From contig NC_088311.1 of assembly GCF_910592395.1 (NCBI RefSeq), positions 21,059,695 to 21,123,694 on the forward strand: a stretch of DNA of 64,000 bases, read 5' to 3'. Position numbers and translations under genes: made by a program. A model generated the notes under the pieces. It had not been told where the DNA came from. It ran no database searches and worked only from the letters and a program-made list of their open reading frames with translations. Shown in pieces: positions 49,940 through 60,235 of this stretch; the first letter of the stretch is position 1; every line of letters starts with the position of its first letter. This DNA comes from Lineus longissimus (taxonomy: Eukaryota; Nemertea; Pilidiophora; Heteronemertea; Lineidae).

Positions 49940-52900
49940 CTCATTTCCCCAACTGGTCCATCCAGGAGTCAGATTCCTTGCGAACATTTCCAAACAACAA
50001 GAATCATCGGGTAAATAATCTTTGAGTATTTCTGGATTAAAAAAACATGACAGAGATCACTTTAAAAAATGTAGGACAGTATGTTTAAGATAAAAATAAG
50101 TCACACGAAAGTGGTCAGTCTAAAAATTGCTTTACCTTTACAGCCGAACCAACATTGAGAAATTCAAGGCAGACTCAAAGACGTATTTCCTGACAGGTCT
50201 ATGGAGAGGTGAAACTTTAAGCGGTATATCATGGAAAGGTGTCATAGAAATAGATGTTCTATTATGATTATACATTTTCTGTTGCATTCAGTTATTCATC
50301 CATGCATTCTTTTTGCGAATAAAGAATTGAGCAGCTAAACCAGTCAGAAACATTAGATACTCAATATTGTTGGAGGAACCAGAAGAACTCTCCAAAATAA
50401 TTGTCAATAAAATGCTTTATCATTCTCAACATTTCGTAAGGCAAGAGCCAATGTTTTCATGAGAGCATACCTGTCAACGGTGGTTTCTTGGAATGTACAC
50501 AGCACGGAACACTGACAAGGACCTTGTCATCAACTTTCTTCATTTTCTCGTCTTCATACTCTTCACTCATCTCTTTTTTGTCTCTTCTGACCCTTCCCAA
50601 GATAATAGACTCGTAAGGTTTCTTGTGAGGGCTTTCCATAGGGAACACGGTCTCACCATGTCGAGTCACCTAAAAAGTTATGCGAACATGGGTTTCTGAA
50701 AATGTTCAGTCTTTATGGTTGGCCCATGCTTCTTTTCACCTTCGCAAATGTATAAAGACAGGGCAGAACCTGCCTGTGTTTTGGTGAAATAGTTTTCGCG
50801 GCGATAAGAATCGCTTCGTTTGTGTCAACTACATATATGTTTTTGTATTTTGAATGAGAAAGCTTATATCATGTGACAGTGCTGCCTATAAAATTAGTTT
50901 TTCAAAGCATTTGATAATCCTCACTATTTGTCAATGGTGAATGTTTACACTAACTTTTTTGTAATTAGTATTTTGTAATGCATAACTCGAAAAACAATTA
51001 AGTACATGATATATCTACATGTGCATTGTGTACAAATTTTTTCTTCTTTTTTGATAGTGCAAAGATGCTTCGTGGAGGGTTGCACGGTGCAAGGTGCAAC
51101 GTCCCTGGTAGTTCAGGCTGAAGCCTAAGGAAATGCATTAGAGTTCTCAATTTTCTATTGAATACGTACATGTGTTGGGTGGAGTGATTTCTTCAATATT
51201 TCTTCTAATTTTGATAACTCACACTCAGATTTACAGTTACTCAATAGAGATAAAAACTGTAGCCACTAGCCCTTGAAAATAAACCTCATAAATGACCAAC
51301 AATCAGCTTAAAAGCAAAATGCGTAAGTCTGTTTCCAGATTATAAACACAATCATTAAAACGATACGTTCATTATTCGCATCGATTATTGGCAGGAACCA
51401 CCTGGTATTGTCCGCTCGGTGGTCCAAATGGATGTCAGCGGCCAAATTGTCCTTCGGCCACAAGAGCTGGGATTCAATATTCATCAATACTTATTTACTT
51501 ATGTCCTGCGATGTAATTACAGGAAATAATTTCTGATGCACCCTTCAGGCCATGTGCATTGAATCCTTGTAAATACTGATACCATACCGTTATAGGGAAA
51601 ATGATATTGAATAAAGACAACAATGGCCTGGGGCAGCAATTATCCAAAGGATGTCCAGCTCTTGCAATCAGCAACCAAACCAATAAAATGGACAAGATAG
51701 AAATAAATGATTGCGTGCAACGTCACAGGTGCAAGCTCCACAAGTTTAGTTTTCGTGTTATTATTTATGATTTTTGCTAACAAGTTATTTCACTTGGGAC
51801 TGACTGGAATCAAAAAGAGTCCCAGTAAGTCACTCCTAAAGAAGGTTTATGCACACATGCAAACCCGTCTCCATGGTGATTTTTAGACCTGCAGGCAACT
51901 TACAACTTACAAATGTACTTCCTTTAAATAGGACAATAAAAACATCATTTAAAGGTAAGGGGTGTGTGACAGTATATTGTTATGCTGCTATTGGTTCCTG
52001 TAGATTCCATCCATGTCAGAATTTCCAGGGCCGGTGTAATGTTTTTGAGTGTTTCTGTTTTTGAGTGTTTCCCCTCATTGTTTGGGAACGCTCAAAAATA
52101 GATTGACAAGTTTTTCTGTGTATCCCCCCTATTGAAAAGTCGTGGTCTCTCTAGCTGCCTATTGTTTGGAAACACTGACACATGGGGAACAACCACAGAT
52201 GTTACACCGGCATTGATACACAGTTTTACCTCCGAAGGATTGCTCAAGAAATAGTCTGATCCTACCTTGATCCAATGCCACTCTGCTTCAAAAACAGCTG
52301 ACCAATGAGGGAACCAAGAATCCTTCACAAATTCCCTTTGTTTTTGTTTGTTAGTAACCCAGATGACCAGGAGACAACCATCAGCTGCCAGGTGCGCAAC
52401 AGGCAGGTCATAAAAGTCCCACTCATTTAGAGTTTTATACCTGGAATCAAAAGTTCGGAATAGTTTCCTTTTTGTGCAAGTAAACTTTAAATGGTCAAAA
52501 GTTTAAGGCATAAAATAGTGTTACAACTTGAGCAGTGCTCTCTATGGAATTTGCTGGGGCACACCTAAGTCTCAACTCACTTCTTCTTTCTTTTGACTGA
52601 CTTGTTCTTCCATGGTGGGTCAATTACAATCACATCAAACTTTTTATTATCTGCAATACAAAAAATTCAGAAAACACTGGTTTGTTTTTCTCTCAAACAT
52701 ATCATCCTCTACTTCTCAACGAGTAGTGAATGTCTTCTTTTTGTTGTAGCATTCGTTTTAGTTTCAATAAATGTCTGAAAGACGATTTTTTAAGGACCGC
52801 ATTAGAGCAAATTCATTTTGGATTTTGCAGTATACAAGTGTAAATTTCATTCATTCATTCATTCATACAAGGCCCTGGCCTAACGGAAATCAAAATACCC

Positions 52901-55900
52901 TGTGAAATCGTACGACCTTCAACGAAATAAACAAGATTCTGCCTCAACTGCACAGAATAATAACTCCAAGATCAAGTAGCAGCATATGGAACAATACACA
53001 ACTGATGAAAATTCAATTCCTATCCCCGTCAGTTCGCTCACAGGAGGCAGAAGCCAGAAAAACGCGCACCGTCCACTTCATCTTTTGTTCTGATCGCCAA
53101 CCATGCAAACATTAGCGGGAAATTAATATTTTCATGCATCGCTGACACAAACTATCTAAGTTTTGTAGAGCATGTGATTCGTAACAGTTTGATGAACCGG
53201 CGAAGTGGAAAACATGCATTGTGACATGAACGAGGACTAATATCGTTCTCTCGGTAATAATGGTTCTGGTATGGCTTCCTGGATCAGGTATGATATATTG
53301 GTTGCTTGCCTGGTTACCAGTGCACTTTCTAGTATTAAAAGTTGCTTTTACAAGTTAGGTAAGTACTGTCAAGTGTCTTATCCCTGCCGTGAAGGGCCGG
53401 ACGATTGACTTGTGCGCAGTGGAGATAACATTTGATTGTGCTATATCGAGGAAGACGAGACTTTTGAAACGTCTACATCTGTTTCCAGTAGAATGACCAC
53501 TATTTCTGACAGGAGGAAGCGCGTGAAAATGAGAGAGAAATTGCATCCTGTTAGTTAGAATGACAAAGGTATTCACAGGTCTGCCATTGCCAGAAATGTC
53601 CACTGAAGAGTATTCTAGAGATTTGTATCAACATCTGAAGTGTACTCCTAATGCATTTTCTTAGCAAAATCCAGCCAAAAGTATATCAAAGGCCTACACC
53701 AATTGTCAAAAATTTGATATTTGTATTAAAGTGAATTTGAAAATTTCCAATGGATTTCTTATTTACCGAATATAATGTCAACGAACATTACCACTGTGTA
53801 GGCAGATACACAAATAGAATATATACTATGTTTCAGCAAAGTTACCCGCAAGATAACTGCACTACAGCATTGTGGACAACTATTTTCCTGACACAAGATT
53901 AAATACAAATGGCGCACTCCTTGAAAATAATTGATTTAGAAGTGAAATAGCCACTAAAATTCTTTTTGAGTAAATGCAACTTCTCTGGCGTGACTCGAAT
54001 GGATTTTGCATCAAAAGTGATGCCTTTATTACTTGAGTTTCAATACGATTTTGCCATGAAATGCACTGTGAGCCCCATTATAACATTTGATCACAATTTG
54101 GCTACAATGGATCTGAAAGTAGTGTTCTTAACATATTTAAGCCCGTCACAATGACGCAGCAGTCTCCGTCGGGAACACCACGTGACATTATTCAGTGTCG
54201 CCATCTGTTTATTCCACGTGAAACTGCTGTCCACATCTGGTACAATGCATCCTGACAATATCGGGCCATTTCACAATTATTAAAATAACCTACACTTGTG
54301 AAACATAGAAAATGGGAAAAACTATCTCTTTATTGTAAAAACCAAAGGAACTTTCGTAATCCATCAAAATGAAGATAAAATGTCTGATATTTTTGTGAAT
54401 CGCAAAAACAAAACGACGTGAAAATTCGACGGTTTACTGTGGACCCCTATGAAAGAGAATAAGATTATGACTTGCCCTCGAGAAGTGGTCTTAGGCAAGT
54501 TATATCAGACATAAGGAACTGAGATTGAGGAGGAATGAGGTAGTCAGCATCAAGACAGTGGACGATTGAAGCAACTTCTTTTTCATGGTTGACCAGGCGA
54601 TTGAACAGGTCTTCATCGTTCCATTCAGCTAGAGAGAAAAGATATAAAATTTAAATGAGGATGTCATGTTAAAGTGAATTTCACACAACCAGTTTTGAGC
54701 CAAATTTTACATTTTCAACGCCACAAAACATACTCTACCTTCTTATTTCCTGCAGTGCAGAAGAAAACGCTGTTAGCTAGATTCTACTAAACACGTGATT
54801 ACGTAGCATTCTATTCAGAAACTCGTGTTGTGGAATTCCAATGCAATGAGTCGTGCAGCAATTGGGACGATCTCATTTATGCTTACTTTAATACCGACTG
54901 AGGTGTGAAAAAATGATGGGGCATTGCAAAAAGTAGGCAATAATCCATTTAAATCCATACGAAATGGAAGAAAACCATACAGACAAAGTGGCCCAAATTG
55001 TAACCGCCAAAAGACCAAAGATTGAGAAAACGAACAGCAACATTTTAAAGAAAATTCCGTTCTTACCTACAGCCAAGTTGACAGGACCTTTGTGATTATT
55101 CGCTACATCTCCATGACATGTTTCCTCACATCGTGACAAGAGAGCATCCCCAGGTCCCTCTAAATGAGACGCAGACCTGGCTGTGAGGTTATTGTCCAAA
55201 GGCATTCTAGGTTTCTCTGTAAAGTAGCCATTCTTGAAACCTTTCTCCACCAACTCTCTCAGAGTACTTGTCAAGAATCCTTTAACCTATTATAATTTTT
55301 TTTTAAATAATGAAATTAATTTTTTTCAAAATAATAAAATTGGTTGAACGCAGAAGAAGGAGAAGGTTCCTGATAATTGGTGGGAAGAAGATTAATTTCA
55401 TACCTGCTCATGATAATTGGTGGGAACATTGATTTTATACCAGTTCATGTTAATTGGTGGGAAGAACATTAATTTTATACCTGTTCGTGATTATTGGTGG
55501 GAAGAACATCAATTTTATACCTGTTCTTGATTATTGGTGGGAAGAACATTAATTTTATACCTGTTCTTGATTATTGGTGGGAAGAACATTAATTTTATAC
55601 CTGTTCATGATAATTGGTGGGAAGAACATTGATATTAAGTGGTTCATGATAATTGGTGGGAAAAACAAATTCATTTCAAACCTGTTCATGATAAATGTCT
55701 GCAGCCATCTCACCAGGATTACTTTCTTGGCGTTTTCGTTTTCTCTGAAAAATCAATGATACAGTTCTGATATTCCAGTAAGTCTTTTGGGTAAAAATAA
55801 TTGAAAAAGTCCACAAAATTTTAATTTTTCATTAATAAAGTGTTTTTGGTATAAAGGCAGATTCCCTAATACTTATTACTGTAAATTCTCAAGGTAACGA

Positions 55901-57355
55901 CCCAGGCAACAGGACAGTGTGGATGCCTGGTGTACAGTCATGACCCATCAATCAATTCAAATATGTCAAAATCATTTTTTTTAAATCATCCACAACAAGA
56001 CACATTATCATATCAAAATTGGAATAAAAGTTTAAAAAATTGTTCCTGGAATTCCCATTTTAATAATCTTTCAAATATGTCAAAATCATTTTTTTTAAAT
56101 CATCCACAACAAGACACATTATCATATCAAAATTGGAATAAAAGTTTAAAAATTGTTCCTGGAATTCCCATTTTAATAATCTGTAATCAATATCAAACAG
56201 GTGCACTGAACCCGGAGCTCCACTACTATTGTTAACTTTGTATTCAAAAACACAATAGAATCAACAGCAGGTCACGTGACCAACACGTCATAGCTCTGAC
56301 ATACTTACAGATTTACAACGCGCCAGCAAACTGGCTACAAAACAATTAAAATTACCAAAATAATTCAGAATTTGATAAATAACAAATTTGTTCCGCTTTT
56401 AGGGAACATGTATTGATTAAAAAATATTGCAAAATTAATAAGTTAAATTGGTTAATAATGCAAGAAGTCTCCACAAACCTTATCAGTAATACCAATTCAG
56501 TAAAGTAAACAAATTCAATAGGGTAGGAAGCTTGCCTAGAATTCAGTACTCTGGTTTCTCTTCAATCCCACGCATAAATCTTTCGCCTTTTACTAAAGAT
56601 TTCCGTGGAGAGGAACACTCTAATGAGTCTATAGACATTTTTTGTAGCCCTACCTAACGGTGGGGTGATGAAATAACAAGAATAGACATAGTGCTCTGCG
56701 GCATCTCAACGGCGGTGCAATCAGGATAGTCCGGACATTCATCCTAACGCTCTGGGCGCCAAAAGACTTAAACATTTCGTAACTGGAGAGGGCCAACACA
56801 TATTTGATTGGTCATTTCGGGACTCTTGCTAATTAATAAACCAAGAGCATTTGAAACCATATCAGTAGATTCAATATTTTACCGAAGTAAATTCAATATT
56901 TTACTCCTTGATTTTACTCCCTGCATCGTTCAATGTTCATGGTGATCTTTGGTACGTCTGGCAGAGTAACGCCAAAGTTGTCCAAATTCATTTTCTTGGG
57001 AGGGGAGGGTGTCTGTAGGCCAACTAAACCATTTCTTCATTTTTTGGCTCCATAACATGTTCCCCATCTCAGTTTAGTTGAATGAATTACAATAGATACA
57101 ATATTTGAATAATAAACCAACCTTTTTCCTGTGATCCTGTTCTCCAGAGTCAGCCTCATCTTTTAATTCTCTCACAACTTTGGCAAACTGACTGTCCATT
57201 CTGAAGGGTTGGTGGATAGCAAACAAGTCTTTCTTGCCCTCGTAGGAGACTGTGGTTTCAGAGTTAGACAGAGAGCAACATATCTTGTAGTGACTCGAAA
57301 CAAGCTCAGCAGTGTCCAATAACCACCCATCCTCATTCCGGACAACAACACTCAT
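49940..57355 (-). CDS. METTL4: METTL4, MT-A70 family adenine N6-methyltransferase (3' end not found)
   Basis: S-adenosylmethionine-dependent N6-adenine methyltransferase; animal METTL4 modifies U2 snRNA, and DNA activity has been proposed. Eight coding exons on the minus strand: 57355-57122, 55744-55682, 55286-55067, 54628-54476, 52650-52581, 52440-52266, 50669-50471 and 50031-49940, 402 codons in a continuous frame. The N-terminus MSVVVRNEDGWLLD matches the vertebrate start. The catalytic DPPW lies in FDVIVIDPPWKNKSVKR (exon 5). VIWVTNKQKQREF, AEWHWIK, SPHKKPYESIILGRV, VLVSVPC and LEMFARNLTPGWTSWGNE follow in family order. The fourth intron uses a GC donor (G|GCAAGT). The last 15-20 residues should come from one more exon, not identified; reading through the donor after GNE adds about 20 unrelated residues before a stop. 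Confidence 0.93.
52030..52211. mobile_element. Short MITE-like element in a METTL4 intron
   Basis: About 182 bp between GCCGGTGTAA (52030) and its inverted copy TTACACCGGC (ending 52211). Internal stems, such as TTTTTGAGTGTTTCCC against GGGAACGCTCAAAAA, add further self-complementarity. The right part matches 32840-32935, showing a dispersed family. It lies between METTL4 exons 6 and 7. Confidence 0.65.
55366..55690. repeat. Minisatellite, about 38-bp unit, overlapping a METTL4 splice donor
   Basis: Eight or so units of the type TGATAATTGGTGGGAAGAAC then ATTAATTTTATACCTGTTCT run directly up to and into the 3' end of METTL4 exon 2 (donor at 55681-55680). Read on the minus strand, most units carry ATCATGAACAG|GTATAA or a close variant, the same sequence as the exon end and donor. 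The outermost units are more diverged than the inner ones. Confidence 0.88.
55956..56182. repeat. Recent 114-bp tandem duplication in METTL4 intron 1
   Basis: Two adjacent copies, 55956-56069 and 56070-56182, are nearly identical; the second lacks one A in an A run. Both begin TTCAAATATGTCAAAATCAT. The open frame across them is a by-product of the duplication. Confidence 0.92.
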
Positions 57356-57379
57356 TTCAAAATACCAAAAGGGAGAGAT

Positions 57380-57457
57380 TCACTTGCTGGATTGGTCATC
57401 CAAGATCGTCTTCTTTGCTGCCTCAGACTCGGACTCTAGCGGGTCACTGGTCTGAAC
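57380..57457 (-). CDS. Possible last exon of an upstream gene, abutting METTL4
   Basis: A minus-strand frame of 25 codons and TGA follows a good acceptor (ACACCTTCAG at 57458). It reads VQTSDPLESESEAAKKTILD then DQSSK-stop, a plausible acidic/Ser C-terminus. The stop lies 24 nt before the METTL4 ATG and in the same frame. It could be the end of another gene, part of the METTL4 5' UTR, or an upstream ORF. Upstream exons were not found. Confidence 0.3.
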   Translation of the reverse strand, partial: VQTSDPLESESEAAKKTILDDQSSK

Positions 57458-59220
57458 CTGAAGGTGTTTTAAGGTAGGCATATTTTTTTGGCCAATAACT
57501 TCAGTGCTTATGATGATATACATGTATATTCAAGTCTGTGCATTTAAATTGGCCTCTGACCAGTCATCAAATTAATGCCTGAGAAAAGATAGTTGAAAAA
57601 ACTCCCTCATTTCCAAGTCATTACAAAGGAAGGCTGCGCAGTGACTCCTGGTCGATTTTACAGTACATAGCATGAGCAACTATGAAAGTTGACCTGGCTC
57701 CCGGCCGATTTTACAATACATACGTCATAACGAGTGCGAGTGCAATGCTCCCGGTCCCCCGCCCAGAGAGAGCCAGGCAGAAATTTGTGGTTCTCCTTAC
57801 CAAAAAAACGTTGTTCAAGATGTGTTACGAGATTGAAAACAAGGAATAAAATAGCGAAAATGAATGCTCAAAATCGGTAGGCCAACCACGTGCTCCCATT
57901 GCGCAAAATGATGAATCATTCTCCAGTGCTCAAAATATTTTTAGAATTAGTTCTGATGCTGGAAGCTAGGTGTTAGTTTAATCATTTTCCGTTGGATGAC
58001 GCTAGCATCGATATTCAATTCTTGGCTTGATTAATGGAACACTTACGGCTTGTCATGGCAGCCAGTTCATTCTAATGAAATCAGGGGGTGTTTTGTCATG
58101 TGCAAGGGGTATATATTGAGGGTCAAAATGTTTCTAATGACCTAAGGAATGGCAAGACACATTTTTCGGGAGTTAATTTTTTTGATAGACAAAAAACAAC
58201 GACAGCAAAACAAAACAATCTCAAACCAACAGGCATTACGTCACAATCAAGACTTTTTGAAACTAGAAATGAAGCGCCAATCTGTGCTTGGTATCTGAAA
58301 AATAACGAACTCCCAACGGTAGCCTAATTCGATTGTTTGAATGTTTTCTTCACATGTAAAACGTGTCGGAACTTGTCGGAATGCATTTTTGATGGGATAT
58401 TTTATGTCCGACGTTTCCGGCCTTCTGGTTGGGACCTTGTCCTCATACGACAGATTTGTGATCAAAATCATAATTAGGCCCAAACACCACGGACTGAATC
58501 TCTGCGTAAGAGCTCGCCGGTAAAGGCCATTTTCTGCTGACAATCTAGATTTTGGTAAATAATTCTGCTTGTGTCCACATGTAGGTACCAGTCGAAGACA
58601 CTGTTTCATCCAATCAGGTAACTGGTATTTGCCCTTACATAAGCCCCCCCCCCCCCCCCCTTTGAAATTATGACTGAAAGGCGATTGGACAGTACAACAA
58701 AATTCCGAAACCAAGTGTTGTACGGCCAGTGGAATTGTGAATGTAATGTCTCAAATATGCCGAAACGCAATACTTGAGTTGGCAAATTTCATTGTACGTC
58801 AGAGTTTGCCACAGTCATTCACCAACACATCTTTGGACAATGTTATCGATAAGAGATGGCTTGCAAACGAAGCACGTAGTTTAGTTCCTCAACTAAATGA
58901 ACTCAAGATCTATGAGGGGTGGTTTCCCATGGACGGATGGGCCTTGTGATTGTACACGAAGACAGTTTCAGCAGTATATACATCTCTTCATTTTTATAAG
59001 GTCAAGTGATCCATCGCGCAATGATTGCACCGTAATCAGGCTTCTTTAACCCGATTGGCTTCTTCTTCGCCCTTGTTCTTCGCCTATACAATGTACTTGG
59101 CCTTAATACTCAATATAGGCCAGACCAATTTATTCATTTAGAAAGACAGTAGTTGTGGCAAGAACTTTTCGTCACCGACTTTATAGAATTGATTAATTAT
59201 GTTCAGATTTGGCGCAAATA
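57458..59220. other. Mostly non-coding interval between METTL4 and the membrane-protein gene
   Basis: Contains a diverged local repeat (CGATTTTACAGTACATA near 57654 and CGATTTTACAATACATA near 57706) and a 17-base C run at 58644-58660. Apart from the candidate at 58746-58949, no gene is visible. Confidence 0.35.
58746..58949 (+). CDS. Possible short coding frame, unrecognised
   Basis: A 67-codon plus-strand frame from ATG 58746 to TGA. It contains LPQSFTNTSLDNVIDKRWLA followed by NEARSLVPQLNELKIYEG, which looks like a folded helical segment. No family is recognised, there is no clear splice context, and no neighbouring exon. It may be a fragment of a transposon or a decayed gene copy. Confidence 0.2.
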   Translation: MSQICRNAILELANFIVRQSLPQSFTNTSLDNVIDKRWLANEARSLVPQLNELKIYEGWFPMDGWAL

Positions 59221-59874
59221 TCAAGCTGTGTAAATCTTTTTACCCCCTTTGGCAGATTTCTTGCCCTTACTAGAGGTCAAGGTCATCCGATACTGCGTCA
59301 GGTAGCGATCAGCTAAGTCGGCATCCTCCTGTGCGGCGTTTTTCGTCAGCGGACGCCGCATGTTGTCGTTTAGCGAATCAGTGGGCGATTGGTCGCGTGG
59401 GGTCTCCATCCGATACGCCTTCACCGGATCGTAGACGGCGTAGTTGGCCATGTTGATATCCTTGCCATAATCTCCCATTCTGCTTTCCGGGCTGATCGTA
59501 TAATCCCCCAGCTCCCTGTCGTATATCACAGATGCCCTGGTCTCCGGCCTGCTGTTCCCCTTTCTACCCTGACTGCGCAGAGACGCCAATGACTTATTCC
59601 TGTAAGGTTTGTTGTCTTCTTGCTGAGCTTTCGTCTTCTTCTCCTTCCTCTTCTTCGCCAGAGCCTCACTTGGAGGCCGATTCATCTTTGCCCTTTGTTC
59701 AGCCTTCTTTTGGTCTTCGGTCTTACTGCCTCGGCAGCACCAGGCCTTTATACCACAGCACAGAATGCACGTGACCAGGACACCACTAACCACACCCAGG
59801 GCGATCCAGACGGGGGTCATGTGTTTAGCCTCGAAATAGGACGAGTCCTTTTCGGTTTCTGTGGTTTCGGCCAT
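59221..59874 (-). CDS. Single-pass membrane protein with basic cytosolic tail, unknown family
   Basis: One coding exon, 217 aa. A short acidic N-terminus (MAETTETEKDSSYFEAKH) is followed by one membrane helix, about residues 20-43. Next come clustered cysteines (CILCCGIKAWCCRG), suited to palmitoylation, a strongly Lys/Arg-rich stretch (about 50-105), and a Tyr- and Ser-containing tail (VIYDRELGDY, MANYAVYDPVKAY) ending in GGKKIYTA. It has no signal peptide if the ATG at 59874 is used. I chose that ATG because its context (CAACCATGG) is excellent. A splice acceptor (TCTAATTTCAG at 59895) lies 21 nt upstream, implying a 5' UTR exon. I do not recognise the family; topology and palmitoylation are inference. 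Confidence 0.7.
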   Translation of the reverse strand: MAETTETEKDSSYFEAKHMTPVWIALGVVSGVLVTCILCCGIKAWCCRGSKTEDQKKAEQRAKMNRPPSEALAKKRKEKKTKAQQEDNKPYRNKSLASLRSQGRKGNSRPETRASVIYDRELGDYTISPESRMGDYGKDINMANYAVYDPVKAYRMETPRDQSPTDSLNDNMRRPLTKNAAQEDADLADRYLTQYRMTLTSSKGKKSAKGGKKIYTA

Positions 59875-60022
59875 GGTTGACGTCAGGTGGAAAACTGAAA
59901 TTAGAGAAGAAATTCGTACAATGGAAACAGAATTCACTTGGATCCTTTGCTCATAAAAGAAGTCTGATGAAGATGATCTAAAAAAGATTAGTTTTGTTTG
60001 TTATCCTTGAAACGAGTATAAC

Positions 60023-60235
60023 TGTAAGGTTGTTTCTGTCAATTAGCTCTTTAATTGAGTCTCCTTCTCCTTCTTCTTCTTTTGCGTTCGGCATTTTTCT
60101 ACACTTAGTTTTCCATAACCTAAGGTTGTTTCTATTAATAAGTTATTTTAATGGAGTCTCTTTCTTCTTCTTCTTTTGCTTTCGAAATTTGTTAGATGCA
60201 CGCCAGAGACGGATACAGATAGTTTTCAACAACCT
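60023..60235. repeat. Diverged tandem duplication, about 97 bp
   Basis: TAAGGTTGTTTCT recurs at about 60025 and 60121. Each copy is followed by a GAGTCTC then TTCTTCTTC stretch and a TTTTGC(G/T)TTCG segment. It lies upstream of the membrane-protein gene, perhaps within its 5' intron. Confidence 0.6.

Noticed and set aside
55930-56235. 101-codon frame with a repeated peptide
   Set aside because: Produced by the 114-bp tandem duplication within a METTL4 intron.
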